Shown here: in pieces, positions 1 through 12,400 of the stretch
How the letters are laid out: every line of letters begins with the position of its first letter
Position numbering within the stretch: position 1 is the first letter of the stretch
Assembly: GCA_003254905.1 (NCBI GenBank)
Contig: QANU01005318.1
Coordinates: 357,703-421,702 of the forward strand
Direction of reading: 5' to 3'
DNA length: 64,000 nucleotides
Source of the DNA: Nissolia schottii
Lineage: Eukaryota > Streptophyta > Magnoliopsida > Fabales > Fabaceae
Notes under the pieces: generated by a model
Seen by the model: the letters and a program-made list of their open reading frames with translations, nothing else
Database searches by the model: none
Told to the model about the DNA's origin: nothing
Translations under genes and position numbers: made by a program

Positions 1-1413
1 TTATCTTAGTACAAACCAAAAAAAAGTCTCGAGAAAATTTGTAAAGAATAAATTAAGATAAGTGCATGAAAAGTAGAAATACTTGATGAACCTTTGAAGT
101 CTTATTGCTCCTGAGTCCTAGCATGAACATGAAAACAGGATCACTGAGTAATAATAATGAGAAACGTTTTAGGATATATAATTGAATATTCTAGATTTCT
201 AGTTTCTTAAAAAGTGCATGGTGATCTTGTTGTAAACATCGAAAATATTCTATTGGCAAGTATAACTACTATTTTCTTGGTTTTGTTTATGTTTTGTAAT
301 GATAAATGGTCTTGAGATGGCATAAAAAGCACATACAGGTTTAGGGTTAGGGTTTGATTAGGGTTTAGAACTAGGGTTTGATTTGGATTTATTAGGGCTT
401 AAGGTTAGGGTTTGATTAGGGTTTAGGGCTAGAGTTTGATTAGGGTTGGGGTTATATGGGCCGAGTTCAAATTCGCTAACTCGGATGGCGAATTCCTAAT
501 TCGCCAAATCAGTTGATTAGGATTTAGGGCTAGTGTTTGATTAAGTTTAGGGCTAGAGTTTAATTAGGGTTGGGGTTATATGAGCCGAGTTCAAATTCGC
601 CAACCCGAATGACGAATTCTTAATTCGCCAAACCAGTTGATTAGGGTTTAGGGCTAGGGTTTGATTAGGTTTAGGGTTAAGTCCAAATTCGTCAATAGGG
701 TTGCCAAATCCAATAGGAATTCGCCAAGCGTGTAGGCGAATCCGACGTGGCTCGCACGAAGAGCGCGAATGCCACATCAACCAAAACAGGAGTAGTTTTG
801 TTAAATATTTGGAAACATGGGTATTTTGATAATTTGTTTGTGTATTAGGGGTATTTTAGTAAAAAACTCCGCTGTATTGGAGTTATAGGAAAAATTCTTT
901 TTCCTCTAGGAGGATGAGCACTCTTGTCTCGGAGGATATCACAAGAGATTGTTAAAGTAGGGCACGTTTAGCAATGTGTGTATATGAACTGTAAGAGAGC
1001 TAAATGCATTTTTTCCCTATTTTTCCCTGATCTTTTAGGGATGGCAAAGACTTAAATCATTTACCAAGAATTACCTACACAGATTCACACCAATTAGTCT
1101 TAAATTTCACATCAAATTGTGTCAACTCCAAGAAAGAAAAGTAAATCAAATATAATAGCATTACAACTCATGCAGAATCATGAGTATTTTTACCAGAAAG
1201 CTGAACTCCCTATGACAAATGGCGTTCGTTCAAACGAGTCGGTTCGGCTAGTTGAATTTGTTGGAATATAAATTCAAACTAATTAAGCCAATAGAATAAT
1301 TGCAGAGAAGTCTTAACCCAATTAAACCATTACCCCTTACTAGAGAATAGTCCCTGTATCCTATTCAAAATCTTTAGAATAGAAATAATAGTCATGTCTC
1401 GAAGATAACTAAA
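1..1413. other. Intergenic, AT-rich, telomere-like block inside
   Basis: No coding region is supported here. Apart from the telomere-like repeat block around 340-690, the stretch is AT-rich single-copy-looking DNA. Its last few hundred bases lie downstream of the minus-strand ARM-repeat gene and probably include its 3' UTR. Confidence 0.6.
340..690. repeat. Degenerate telomere-like repeat block with duplicated module
   Basis: Dense TTAGGGTTTAGGG-type units are mixed with variants such as GATTAGGGTTTAGGGCTAG. These resemble the plant telomere unit TTTAGGG. A module with a GCCGAGTTCAAATTCGC core followed by GCGAATT/AATTCGCC motifs occurs twice, near 460-510 and 585-635, so the block also grew by a ~120-bp duplication. 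The irregularity suggests an old interstitial array or the subterminal repeats of a transposon rather than a functional telomere. Confidence 0.6.
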
Positions 1414-3276
1414 CTAAGGCTTAACAATCTTCAAAATTGAAAGGGCATGAATTGGTGATAGCTTGGATTGGCAGAAGCTCTGCCACACCTCCATCTTCTG
1501 TTCCACATCCTTGGTGAGTACCTCATACATCGAAGTTGCTATGCTTCTTGCTGCATCTCTTGCCTCGGGAAGCCTATCATTCAGCAAATCTGCTGCCACT
1601 TCAATCAACTCTCCCAACCCAAACTCCTCCATTTCTTCAAGCCACTGCTGCCATGCACTCGCATCTTAGTACAGTTTCACAAATACCACCAAAAGAAGAA
1701 AAAAAATACACAGGATAAATTCTTAACTAAGCATAATCCGCAAGGGTTTTTCTAACCTAGTTAAGGAATCAAGAAAAAAGAAGTTTTGATTGAAAAAAGT
1801 AAGGGTGTGTTTGGTTTATATTTTCATTTCCGATTTTCACTATTTCCCTCACAAAATCTTAAAAAAACAAGATGCCGGGACTGGAAACCATAAATGAAAA
1901 CTGAAACTAAATAGACCCTAATACTTTTAAATTTTCAATTCATTGGAAAACTTAAACCCTCCACTTTTAATTCCTGAAAAAGCCCTTTAACATGTATACA
2001 AGCATTTCAAATAATGGTTCTGATGGACAGTGCCTAGCTAGGAATTACTCTTGAGCATTAAGTTCATTGGCATTGCAATCTTTATTACCATCCTGGAGAC
2101 ACAGTTGGAGAGGGAAACAGCAGCCTTAGCCCTGATTCTGAGGTTGGAATGGCCAACACATGCTCTCAGTTTGCGAAGCAAGGGAAGAGGGGTCATGGAA
2201 CCCACCATTGAGCCAAGTGCCCTATCGGCTTCTTCACACACAAAACGCTTATCCTGGGATGCTTTCAGCAGCAGCTGCAACAGCTGTTTGAAAATTTAAC
2301 CAAACAACACAATCCAACCCATCAATTAGTCAATAGAACTAGAATCACACCAAAAAATGAAGTTCTTCAAAATTATCACATCCAATTATCAAATCAAGCA
2401 AGACATGGTAACTCAAATTAAAACAGTGTACTCATTTTCTGGAAAAATGTTTATTTGATTTGAGAATTAAATGAAATGAATAGTAAATAATTTGATTTAA
2501 GTCTTGATCAGAGGTGAGGGAAAATTAAGTACACAGTACCAATCCATCAAATGCATCACAGGTAGAGGGTTCAAGCAGTAGCAACTTGTCACCAAAGGCA
2601 CTGAAAATATCAGAAGCAGCCATGATAGAGGTTTTGCAAAGAGCACTGCGAGGATTCTTCATTGTCTTGGTCACCACCAACAAAACTTTTTCCCTGATCA
2701 CAACTTCACATCATAAACCAAGAAGAAGAAGAAGAAGAAAAAACCCCAATTTTTCCATAAACCCTAAAATTGAATAAATTCTCAAAAGCATTGACAAATT
2801 AAAAATAAATAAAAAAATAACACAATAAAGATCTCTTACAAGATAGGGAACAAATGAGAGGAGTGAAACAATGCAAAGCGCCTAGTATCATTCAGTGACT
2901 CACACACCTTGGTCCAGTTTTTTGAGTCCAAATCTTCAACCAAACACTGCATTTTGCATACACATTTTAAAACCCAAAGCCAAATCAACAACAAAAATAA
3001 AAAACATAATAAAAGATTGGATTTTGATGCTGTGGATGTGCAAGACAAAGAACGTACCTGGATCTTGGTTTCAGGGTCCGACAGCGGTTTGAGGTTTTCG
3101 GAGCAGATGTAGTCAATGGCGGCATCACCGGAAGAAGGCAACGGAATCTGAACCTCATTTTCGTCATTGACAGCAGGATCTGGTTTTTTGTGGATCGCAG
3201 CAGCGATCTTGGGTAGCTTCTTGGGTCTCTCTGGGGTTGTGATCGGAAGAGCGTTGTCGATGGGTCTAAGTGCCAT
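1414..3276 (-). CDS. ARM/HEAT-repeat (TOG-like) protein, 302 aa
   Basis: Five minus-strand exons: 3276-3058, 2946-2840, 2693-2540, 2283-2089 and about 1647-1414. Their lengths (219, 107, 154, 195, 234) give one open frame of 303 codons ending in TAG. The N-terminus (MALRPIDNALPIT, then a Pro/Lys-rich segment) is probably disordered. From about residue 50 the protein is a run of alpha-helical repeats, e.g. DSKNWTKVCESLNDTRRFA, MKNPRSALCKTS, LLLKASQDKRFVCEEADRAL and LNDRLPEARDAARSIA. This alternation of paired helices is typical of TOG/CLASP-type HEAT repeats. It matches from memory a small plant-specific ARM-repeat family of about 300 aa (Arabidopsis At5g14790/At3g01450 type). A role in microtubule or tubulin binding is inferred from the fold only. 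The start of exon 5 could shift by one codon because CAGCAG offers two acceptors. The gene looks intact. Confidence 0.88.
1800..1921. mobile_element. Small MITE-like foldback in intron 4 of the ARM-repeat gene
   Basis: The ends read TAAGGGTGTGTTTGG and, in reverse complement, TTAGGGTCTATTTAG, followed inside by matching TTTTCATTT tracts. The core ACAAAATCTT recurs in two other elements of this window, at about 27.4 and 47.3 kb. It lies between exons 5 and 4 and would be spliced out. Superfamily not determined. Confidence 0.45.
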
Positions 3277-3954
3277 GGTTGCAGAAGCGAGAGACTAGAA
3301 CGTGAATCGATGATGGTGAATGCAGTCGATTTTAGGGTTTGTGGGATTCTCTTGTGGGAAGAATTGATTGAGATTGATATAAGAATCTGAGCTTTGAAAG
3401 AGAGACAATAATGATGGGAAATAGACGTTGGTGCTCTGTGGTGTAACGGTAAAATCCATTCCCATGTGGGGATGGGCGGGCGATGTTGAATGAATTTTAA
3501 AAATTCTATCTGGCGTCTGCCATTTTGATTTTTTTTTTTTTTAAGAGTAAAATTTTATACTAACCCTTCACACTTTTAGTTAGGATAAATTTGTCACTCA
3601 TACAATAAACATCATTTTAGTCCTTCACAACATGACTAAAACAGTAAAACTCCTAAATTAATCTCTCACAATTTTTAAATCAAACAAATTAGTCTATAAA
3701 AAAAAGAGTCGTGATTATTGTAAACCAGGTTATTGCACATCTGGTGCACATCTGGAGTAATAACTACCCACGGCATCTCGGTTACAGTGGAACCGTTTCT
3801 CTCACCTTTCACATTTTCCACTCTCTCTCACGACTTTTTTTCTTCAAGAGCTCTTACGACCTAATTATTTCTTCATATATTCCTCTATTTATCTTTTGTT
3901 TTGTCCATATTTTTGTTCATAGTCCATCAAATACTTTCCTCTGTTGTGTGTATA

Positions 3955-4860
3955 TATAACGGTTATGTCATATTTTTTAATAAGGTTTAGGTCTGAGTTC
4001 ACGAAAAGGTTGTGTCTTAAATAACAAAAATGTTAGGTTTTTACTTTAGTAAGGTTGTGTCTGTTTTCACCAAATGTTCTATTTTTCTTTTCTCTCTTTG
4101 CTTCAATTATGTGATGGTTGTGTCTGTATAATATAAAAGATAGGTCTGTGTATATAACATGGTTGTGTCTAGCTTTGTGTGTGTGCATATATAATAGTTA
4201 GGTCATATTGTTTAATAAGGTTGGGTCTGAGTTCACGAAAAGGTTGTGCTTGACTATAATAAAAGATTATGTCTGTGTATTTAAATTGGTTGTGTCTTAA
4301 ATAATAAAAAGGTTAGGTCTTTTACTTCGGTAATGTTGTGTCTGTTTTCACCAATTTATGTTCTATTTTTCTTTACTCTCTTTGCTTCGATTATGTGATG
4401 GTTGTGTCTGTATAATATAAAAGATAGGTCTGTATATATAACATGATTGTGTCCAGCTTTGTGTGTGTATAACGGTTAGGTCATATTTATTTAATAAGGT
4501 TAGGTCTAAGTTTACGAAAAGGTTGTGTCTGATTATAATAAAAGATTGTGTCTGTTTATTTAAGATGGTTGTGTCTTAAACAACAAAAAGGTTAGGTCTT
4601 TTACTTTAGTAAGGTTGTGTCTATTTTTACCAAATGGTTGTTTATGTTCTACTTTTTTTTTTCTCTTTTTGCTTCAATCATGCTTTTAAGATGCATGGTA
4701 ATGGTTGTGTATGTGTAACATAAAAGATAGGTCTATGTATATAACGTGGTTGTGTCCATCTTTGTAAGATGGTTAGGTCATGTTATTTAATAAAGTTAGG
4801 TCTGAGTTCACGAAATGGTTGTGTCTGAGTATAATAAAAGGTTGTGTCACTAAATCGTAT
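3955..4860. repeat. Tandem repeat, ~240-300-bp unit, over three copies
   Basis: A unit containing GTTAGGTCATATT, TTTAATAAGGTTAGGTCTGAG, TTCACGAAAAGGTTGTGTCTG, AATAATAAAAGGTTAGGTC and CTTTGCTTC(A/G)ATTATG repeats with anchors near 3962, 4198, 4475 and 4770. The copies differ by substitutions and length changes (the first is shorter). Within each unit the short motif GGTTGTGTCT or GGTTAGGTCT recurs every 25-60 bases, so there is a repeat within the repeat. It probably belongs to the DNA inserted in the surrounding foldback element. Confidence 0.8.
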
Positions 4861-5225
4861 CTGAAATATGCACATCAATTACAAAAACGATTACAGAATG
4901 AGAAAGCACAGAACAAATAAAAAATGAACGAATGAGAATGATCGAGCATAAACCAAAATGAATCGATACACTAAGAGAGAATGAACAATAATGAAACAAG
5001 AAAAAACGAAGTACGAAATTAAAAGAGAATCAACAAAAACGAATAAACAAAAGGACTAGATGGAGTTGTTTGCTGAGTCAGCAGAGAATTTTAGTAAAAT
5101 AACGTGGGTGTGCAACATGTGTACAAAGAGGATGTGTGCAAGAATAATTATCCTAAAAAAATCTTAGTTTAATCCATCACAATTTTAAAAGGTAGATAAA
5201 TAAGTTCACATTGAGATTGTGACAT

Positions 5226-5456
5226 TAACCTCACTTGCGATAATCCATAATACTGACTAGGATTGCAGACCCCACTCTCACATGTTCGAAATCACGTTGT
5301 TTCAACTTAGAATATTGTCCACGTGGACAAGTTGAAACGACGTCATTTTGGTCCCTTCAAACGATATCATTTTGATCCCTTCAAATGACGTTGTTTTGTA
5401 TACGTGAGTGGGGTCTGCCGATCGTACTTAACATTATGAGTGATTGCAAGTGAGGT
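5226..5456. repeat. Inverted repeat centred on CCACGTGG
   Basis: TTAACCTCACTTGC...GCAGACCCCACTC at the left is mirrored by GAGTGGGGTCTGC...GCAAGTGAGGTTAA at the right. The spacer around 5320-5330 contains the palindrome CCACGTGG (a G-box-like core). It is the central part of the foldback element. Confidence 0.7.
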
Positions 5457-5612
5457 TAACATTAGAATCTCATTTGGAGGCAGATTTGTTCACTTTTTAA
5501 TATTGTGAGAGACTAAAGTGATGTTTATTTTTGTGATGAGTCAATTTGTCTAATTTAAAAATTATGAGCGGCCAGTTTGGGAAAGGTATACGATACCCTA
5601 AAGATGGGAAAC

Positions 5613-8600
5613 TTTTCAAATAAGTTCGTGGTTATTTAATTACACACACTAACAAGAAAAAATATATCTTCCCCATCATTTATTTATCTATTTCTTAATA
5701 ATCTTTGTCAAGGAATGAGAAGCACAAGCGTATGATGTAGAATCAACATTCAATAAATCTTCGAAGTAAGAACAAATGAAAATAAATTGATTCTTTTCGT
5801 AATTATAAGAAATTTGATATGGGGACACTTTTTTAAATAAAAACCAAGGACCAACGAAAGTTCAAAGATGTTTGAGACCAAGTTAGTCATCACCAATAGT
5901 TATGGCGCATATATTGATGGGAAATATCACAACTCTTGGATAACCATACTCTTAAAGGTGTGAAGTTTACCATGGTCCCACACCTTTAAGTATGGTTGTC
6001 TAAAGATTCTCAAATTAAAATTGTCATAATAACATGACTTTATATTAATCATATCCTTGTATATACACAACTCATTTACTTTTGTGTACAATTTATTTTT
6101 GAGATTAATTTTTATACATTATCATTCAATCACGTGCTGACACATAAGACGAGTTTTACCTTCACTACTTTAAAAGCTTAACAACACATCATCAAATGAT
6201 AGTATAAAACTCTTTTATATTGTTAATACATAAAACTTAGTCTCTTCTCGAGAAGTACCAGATTGTGGTGAATTTGAAAATTTGACCACATTATGACATT
6301 TATGGATGAAATTGGGACTATCTAATTTCTAAATACAACATGAAATTGGTGGAAAAAATAACCAATTTTCTTAATATAATAATAATAACAACAACCCACT
6401 CTTTTGTAAATACCCCAAAATCTCATAATATAGCATTTTTATACTTCAAATACCATAATATTATCATTTTCTCCGTATCCAGCAGGCTCTAAGGGATATG
6501 GTTGGATGCAAGGTAGTTAAAAGCTCTCTTTCAAGCTTAAAAACAATATAGTTTTTACACTTTCAATACTTAAAAAATACTTTGAATGTTACTCAAAAGT
6601 AGAGCGAAGTAAAAGTGATGCTTTTTACGCTTTAAAGCAATAAAAACAATAAAAGTTTTCTTTTGCTCTTAAAAGCAAAAAATTTATATCACTACTAGAA
6701 TAACACTACTAACCATCGAATTTACCCTCGGCCTATTTTTGTAGGTGTTACCAATGGATTTTATGGGACAATCCGTCGATAATGAGCTTCCCATATTGGT
6801 ATCTGTGCGGTGGCAGACATATCCTACAATTATTAGTAACTCTGTCGAAAAGGTTGGCGCCACACATTATCGACAGAATAGTTCATTTGTAAAAATTAAT
6901 TATAGCTTTGAATTACTTTTGTTGTACAATTAGGGTTTAGTGTTAGGGTATAACCGACACATTTCACCACTAGTAAACAAAAATTTTAGAAACGGCAGCA
7001 AAACAATGGCGAACAAAATTTAAAAAACTCGGCTGACATTAATTTCAGTCAAAAACCAAAATGATGTGTTTTAATTATGGACACAAAAATTTGATTGCCG
7101 ATTTGTCAATCTCATTTAACGCGAGAAGCCTGCCACCCTACCCATTTCTTCACATTCTTTCTTCTCTCTCCCTTTCTCTACCCAATGCTGCCCCACGCCA
7201 CCATTGACGATGCCCTTGACAACGTCACAGCCGCCACTTGTCCAAGCTCACCCTACTTCTACCACCTCCGTTACTCCCGCGTCGTCACTGTCTCATCACC
7301 AGCTTGTCGTTGCCCTTATGTATGTGTAAGCCTGATTGTTTTTTGTTATGTGTTTTTTTTGCTCAGCTTGTGTTTCTAACTTTATATATTGACTCAACTC
7401 ACCACCTACCCTTCGTTGTTTTGTAGCTGCTGCCTCCGCGCTCTCGCCTTGCTGCCATTGCGCTCCCGGCTCAATGCTGCTATTGGTAGGCCTTGTATAA
7501 TTTTTTCCTAATTTAAGTTTATTTTTTTTATTGATGTTGTTTATCGTAATTAATTATGTTTAAAATCATGTATGTTAGGTGATTTTGGAGGTTGAAGCCT
7601 TATTGTTGAATTGCAGGTTAGTAACAATATTTCTATCATTTTATTTGTGATTGCTCAAGACTTCCTTTTATAGGATAGAGTTGTAGGATTGGAGGGAAAT
7701 ATTAGGTTGGATTGGAGGAAGGAACATTTAGCATTACTTGTCGCTTTGTTTGAATTGTGCCTATGTGCAATAGTGTCCAAATACTGCATTATCACGACCC
7801 AAAATATGGTTGTGACAGCTTGTAGGACAACTGATCCTACGAAAGCTCGTTGACTAGTCTAACGTCAATTAATTCAATTAATTAGCAATTTAAATTATAA
7901 TTTCTATTTAAATTATAATTTCTTAGTCTAATTAATATTTAATAAAGATAAAATTATTAACTGTTTACAACTAATATAAAATAACTAATAATAATTTAGT
8001 GAAATTATCGTGGAAGATTTTATCTCTAAATGTCTCGAGCGAAAACTCACTAAAATAAATTAAACAAAACTCTAACTACTCCACTACAAAGCGGAGCTCG
8101 CCACTGAATCAAAGACGGGTACTACTACTGAGCTAGAGGATCAACACCATGGTCCTCAACTGAATCTAAAACTAAGAGATGAGGGGTAAATTCATTTTCA
8201 TTTCCTTGGACTCCCTTCTCTCGTTCTCTTGGACTCCCTTCCACTGTTTTCATTTCCTTCTATTTCACTCCATTACTCCCCACAAATCTAACAAATTGTT
8301 TGGTTTGAGAGAAAAAGAGAGGAAAAAAAATGGGAGGAGAGCAAACTATTTTTTCTTAGTTGATTTGTTAAAGAAAAGAGAGAGAAAAGAAAAAGAAAAA
8401 GTGAGTGAGTGAGTGAGTGAGATCCACACAAATTTTCTTCTTTTTTATGAGATGAAAACCATACAAGCATGGACATAAAATGTAGAAAGGGAGAGAAAGG
8501 AAGTGAGTGGTGTGGTGAGAGGAAAAAAAAAGTAGGAGAGAGAAAATAATTTATTAATACTAGTTGATGTTTAACAGATACTTATGTGTACGTTAAGATG

Positions 8601-9364
8601 ATTTATTAATTTAAAATGACTTTAGAAAATAAAATAAAATAATTTAGGTGAAATGTGAGTGATAAATGAATGTGAAAAAATCATTACAAAAGATAGTTAT
8701 TTAGTAAAAGTTGCATAAGGATAAAATATAAATAAAGAGTCAAACACCAAGATAGTTATTTTGTGAAATTTTTTTTATGGTATTTTAATACAAAAGTTTT
8801 TTTTTCTTTCCGCTCATTTTCTCTTCATCTAAATATTATATTTTTTTAATTTTAATTTTATTTTTTTCCTCTTATTTTCTCTTCACATCTAAAAGTGTAA
8901 GAAAGAATGTAATCTTTTAAAAAGAAGAGCGTAATTTAGATAAACACACATGACTTTTGTGGGGTGGGGGGTGTAATTAGATATTTTTTTAAAAGTAAAA
9001 AAATTATACGACAAAAACAAGAAAGTCATTGTAGGCTGTGTAGCATTTTTATATTAAAAAATGTTACTTAAATATTAAATTTAGTATAACCATTCAATCC
9101 CCTTTTTCATAAACATAATAAATCTCATGCTCACATATCAAGTAATATCAAGTAATGTGTGTGAACGTGGACACTGGACAGTATTAATATTTGTGATAAA
9201 GTTGATTAGATGGCTAAGTTTCCTATCAAAATAACACTGTTTCTTATTTGCCATGACCATTTTTTACTACGTTGCAACAAAAGTTGCCACTTGCCACTCT
9301 CCCTCTCTTTTCGCTCTCAAGTCTCAACACACAAAAACAGAAAAAGAAAGGGGGAAAAAAAAAA
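5613..9364. other. Intergenic, decayed repeats, promoter of the BTB gene at the right end
   Basis: No convincing gene. Short open frames at 7095-7426 and 8179-8412 are low-complexity or CT/GA-rich and have no recognisable domain. CACTA-like ends occur near 6690 and 6968. A (GAGT)n run sits at 8400-8421. The last few hundred bases should hold the promoter and 5' UTR of the BTB gene, including CT-rich tracts near 9295-9415. Confidence 0.5.
6690..7100. mobile_element. Possible CACTA (En/Spm) end fragments
   Basis: CACTACTAGAATAACACTAC at 6690 is followed by repeated ATCGA/CCTCGG/CCGTCGATAA motifs. A second CACTAGTAAACAAAAATTTT end starts near 6968, followed by AACGGC and GCCGA motifs. CACTA elements begin with CACTA and carry short GC-rich subterminal repeats like these. 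No matching opposite ends or transposase were found, so these are at most fragments. Confidence 0.35.
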
Positions 9365-9379
9365 ATGAACGCCCTTTGA
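9365..9379 (+). promoter_or_regulatory. Short uORF upstream of the BTB gene
   Basis: A five-codon open frame (Met-Asn-Ala-Leu-stop) lies 41 bases before the chosen BTB start and in a different frame. If it lies in the 5' UTR it could lower translation of the main frame. Presence in the transcript is inferred. Confidence 0.4.
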
Positions 9380-9420
9380 ACTTTTGGTCTCTTCCTCTTC
9401 TCCTTCTTCTTCCTCTGAGC

Positions 9421-12400
9421 ATGGACCCTCGATCGTACCCGGTTGCAGCAGCGGGAGGAGCCCAAATGAAAATGACGATTCCGCCCCCGCACCACTCCGA
9501 AGTCGGCGGCGACCGCAGCGCGACGGAGCTGCGCGCACTCGATTGCAACCTCACCTACCTCTGCGATCACATCCAATCGGAAGGCTTCAACTCCGGCTCC
9601 TTCTCGGACATCCTCGTCCACGCCCTCGGCTCCACCTTCCGCCTCCACCGCCTCCTTCTCTCCCGCAGCTCCTATTTCCGGTAACCTTTCCGTAAACTAA
9701 CTCTGTAACTGTATTTTCTCTCTGACCTAAAATAATAATAATAATAATAATTCCAATTCGTATTTTCTTCATTTCCAATTCAATTGAAACTAGAGGGATT
9801 TGGCACTAGCGATTGTTATTTATGTATGATCTCAATCTCATTGATTGATTGATTGATTGGTGTGTGGATGTGTTAGGAACATGCTTCACGGGCCATGGAA
9901 AGAAGCGTCCGCGCCAGTCGTAACGCTCCACGTGGACGACAAGAATGTTAACGAAGAGGCTATCACCATGGCCTTGGCTTATCTGTATGGCCACCACCCC
10001 AAGCTTAACGACAACAATGCGTTTCGTGTTCTCGCTGCTGCTTCCTTTCTTGACCTTCAGGTATGAATACATAGTGTGTCTTTTTTTAGCATAATAATGC
10101 ATATTCAGAGCCTTTTGTTGGTTTAAATGTTGTAATGTTCTTTTTTATTTGTTCCCCATTCTATGCAGGATTTGTGTGCAATATGTACGGATTTCATTAT
10201 ATCTGAGCTTTGGACTTCTAACTTCTTGGCTTATCAGGTTTAGCATACATAGTGCTACCCTCAATCACATTGTGAAATGCAAATATACCCTATAATTTAT
10301 TTTGGCTAGTTATTGATGCATGCTGTGTGTGGGATTGAAAACTAGGTGTTTGCCGAGAACCAAGACTACGGCATTCATGGAGAGCGCGTTAGGAATGCTT
10401 GTTGGGGCTACCTCTGTCAAAGTGGCGGCATGGAATTGAAAGAGGTAACTGGGAGGGGAAAATAAAGTCACATTCTTGCTGCTACCGGTTTTGGGGGTTC
10501 TTTAGTTGTGGTTCTCGATCTTGTCTATTTGTTTTGAATTTGAAGAATATGGTGGATTAGACAACATTTGGTTGTTTGTTGCAGGTGCTTCCTAAACTCT
10601 CGTCTCAAACACTGCATGCGTTACTGACCAATGATGAACTGTGGATACCAAGTGAAGAGAAAAGGTAAGTGATTTTCGTGAGCTTCTATTTGAGCTTTTG
10701 TGGTTAGCAGCTCAAGTTTCACTGGTTGTGTAACACTTGTCTCATATTTCATGACAAGGTTTGAATTGGCTTTGTACGCATTCTTGGCAAAAAGTGCGCA
10801 CTGGAAGGCCAAACATCCTGAGCAAGGAAGTTCTAGTTCTGAGTCTGGAACTGATATTCATTCTGATTCTGATAACTCTAAAGGAAAAAGTGTATTTGAT
10901 AGCTGCACTGATAAGAGGTTGGAAACTGATCTGGGGCGAATTAGTCTTAAAAGTGATGACCCTAATGCTCGTAATCTTCTAGTTGAGCTTGCAGACTTCA
11001 ATAATACAGTTTCTGATTCCAGTCAACAGGCTGAACAAGCGTCATATACCAGTTCATCAAGCCTAAAACCAGCATATTCTTGCGACATGGAAGGGCCTTC
11101 ATCAGGGGGTGATTCATTATCTGATACGGATGGGATTAGAACATCATGTTCCTATATTGAGATGCCTGTTGGTGCTGTAGCAACTGGAGTGGCTATTGAA
11201 GGACCATCTGAGGAAGGATCTTGCTACCATTTAGATAACAATAGTTGGTTAGTTAGGGATCAATCAAGAAACCGTTTTACATCTAACTCTTCTTCTAATG
11301 GGCTCACATCCAGTGATTGGGGAAGATATGGAGCACCATTTTTCTCATGGGGGGGAAGAGTTGTTGGCAAAAGACGTCTTGAAGCCCACTCCAAAAGAAA
11401 CTATGCAGATCATGAGGATGAATATGATGCATTTCTTAATATATTTGAAGGGGGATCTCTTTTATACTGCAATATGTCTTTTGAGGCACTTTTGAATGTC
11501 AGAAAGCAACTTGAAGAGTTAGGTTTCCCTTGCAAAGCTGTTAATGATGGTCTTTGGCTTCAGGTTTGATGCTTATATTTTATTGTTACCATTTGCATTG
11601 CTCCTCTGAAACACAGACTCGCTATGTTCATTTAAACTTAATCAATGACCTAACATCTGCTACAGAAGATATTTGGATATTGATGAGTATAGAATTTCTG
11701 AAATGCTTTTGACACTTAACTTTTGTTTTTTTAGATGCTTCTTAGTCAGAGAGTGCAAGAAATTGCTGCTGATACGTGCAAAAACTGTTGCCTTATCAGT
11801 ATGGCTTGCACTTGCCGGCAACCATTTTCATTTTCACATGGGGCTAATTCCACTGGTCTTTACATGCAAGAACATAACCAGAATATGACTGGGAATGTCG
11901 GCAATATATATGTTGCTGAATCTTCTCCTGGTGAAGGTAATGGCATCTTTAGACCTGTACGCGTACATGTTAGAGGGGCTATAGATGGGCTTGCAGGTAT
12001 TGGTCGTGGAACTACATTTGTTCCAGCAGCTACTTCACCTCCTACACGTTTTGTCTTTTCTCGCGTTCCATTTAGTGTTGGCAACAGAAACTACCCACAA
12101 TCTGCAGCCAATGATGATTCAGAGCCACGAAATGATCACAACGGGGACCTGTCTGGAGATGGGTTGACAGCTTTGGTCAGCTTAAGTCAAGGAGGGGGTA
12201 ACGGAGGAGACCTATCTCAAAGGGGATATGAAATGGACCTGCAAAGCAGAATGTCTGGAACTGCTGGAGGCCCAAGTACTGGTGGTATTCCTATGCAGAT
12301 GTTAGAGACTCCAGAACATAACGTTGGAATAGAATGGGAAAATTCCAACAATTCTTCTATATCATTGGATTTGAAAACACCTTTAAGCCATTTCCCCCCA

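Larger units (their letters stand above)
3541..5612. mobile_element. Foldback (inverted-repeat) element interrupted by a tandem-repeat insertion
   Basis: The left arm (about 3550-3700) and the right arm (about 5480-5610) are inverted copies. Both contain AATAAACATCA followed by (T/C)TTTAGTC and CACAA, in opposite orientation. A second, inner pair of arms lies at 5160-5240 and 5440-5520 around TTAACCTCACTTGC. The arms are separated by about 1.45 kb (3700-5150) that holds the tandem-repeat block and does not pair. The simplest reading is a palindromic DNA element into which other DNA inserted. No transposase is visible, so it would be non-autonomous; the superfamily is not clear (MULE-like is possible given the long arms). 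Confidence 0.55.

Noticed and set aside
3425-3500. tRNA-like stretch (GTGGTGTAACGGTAAAATCC)
   Set aside because: It resembles a box A, but no box B or cloverleaf follows within the needed distance.
7095-7426. Overlapping Pro/Cys-rich frames
   Set aside because: CT-rich DNA next to CACTA-like ends; no domain and no matching exon structure.
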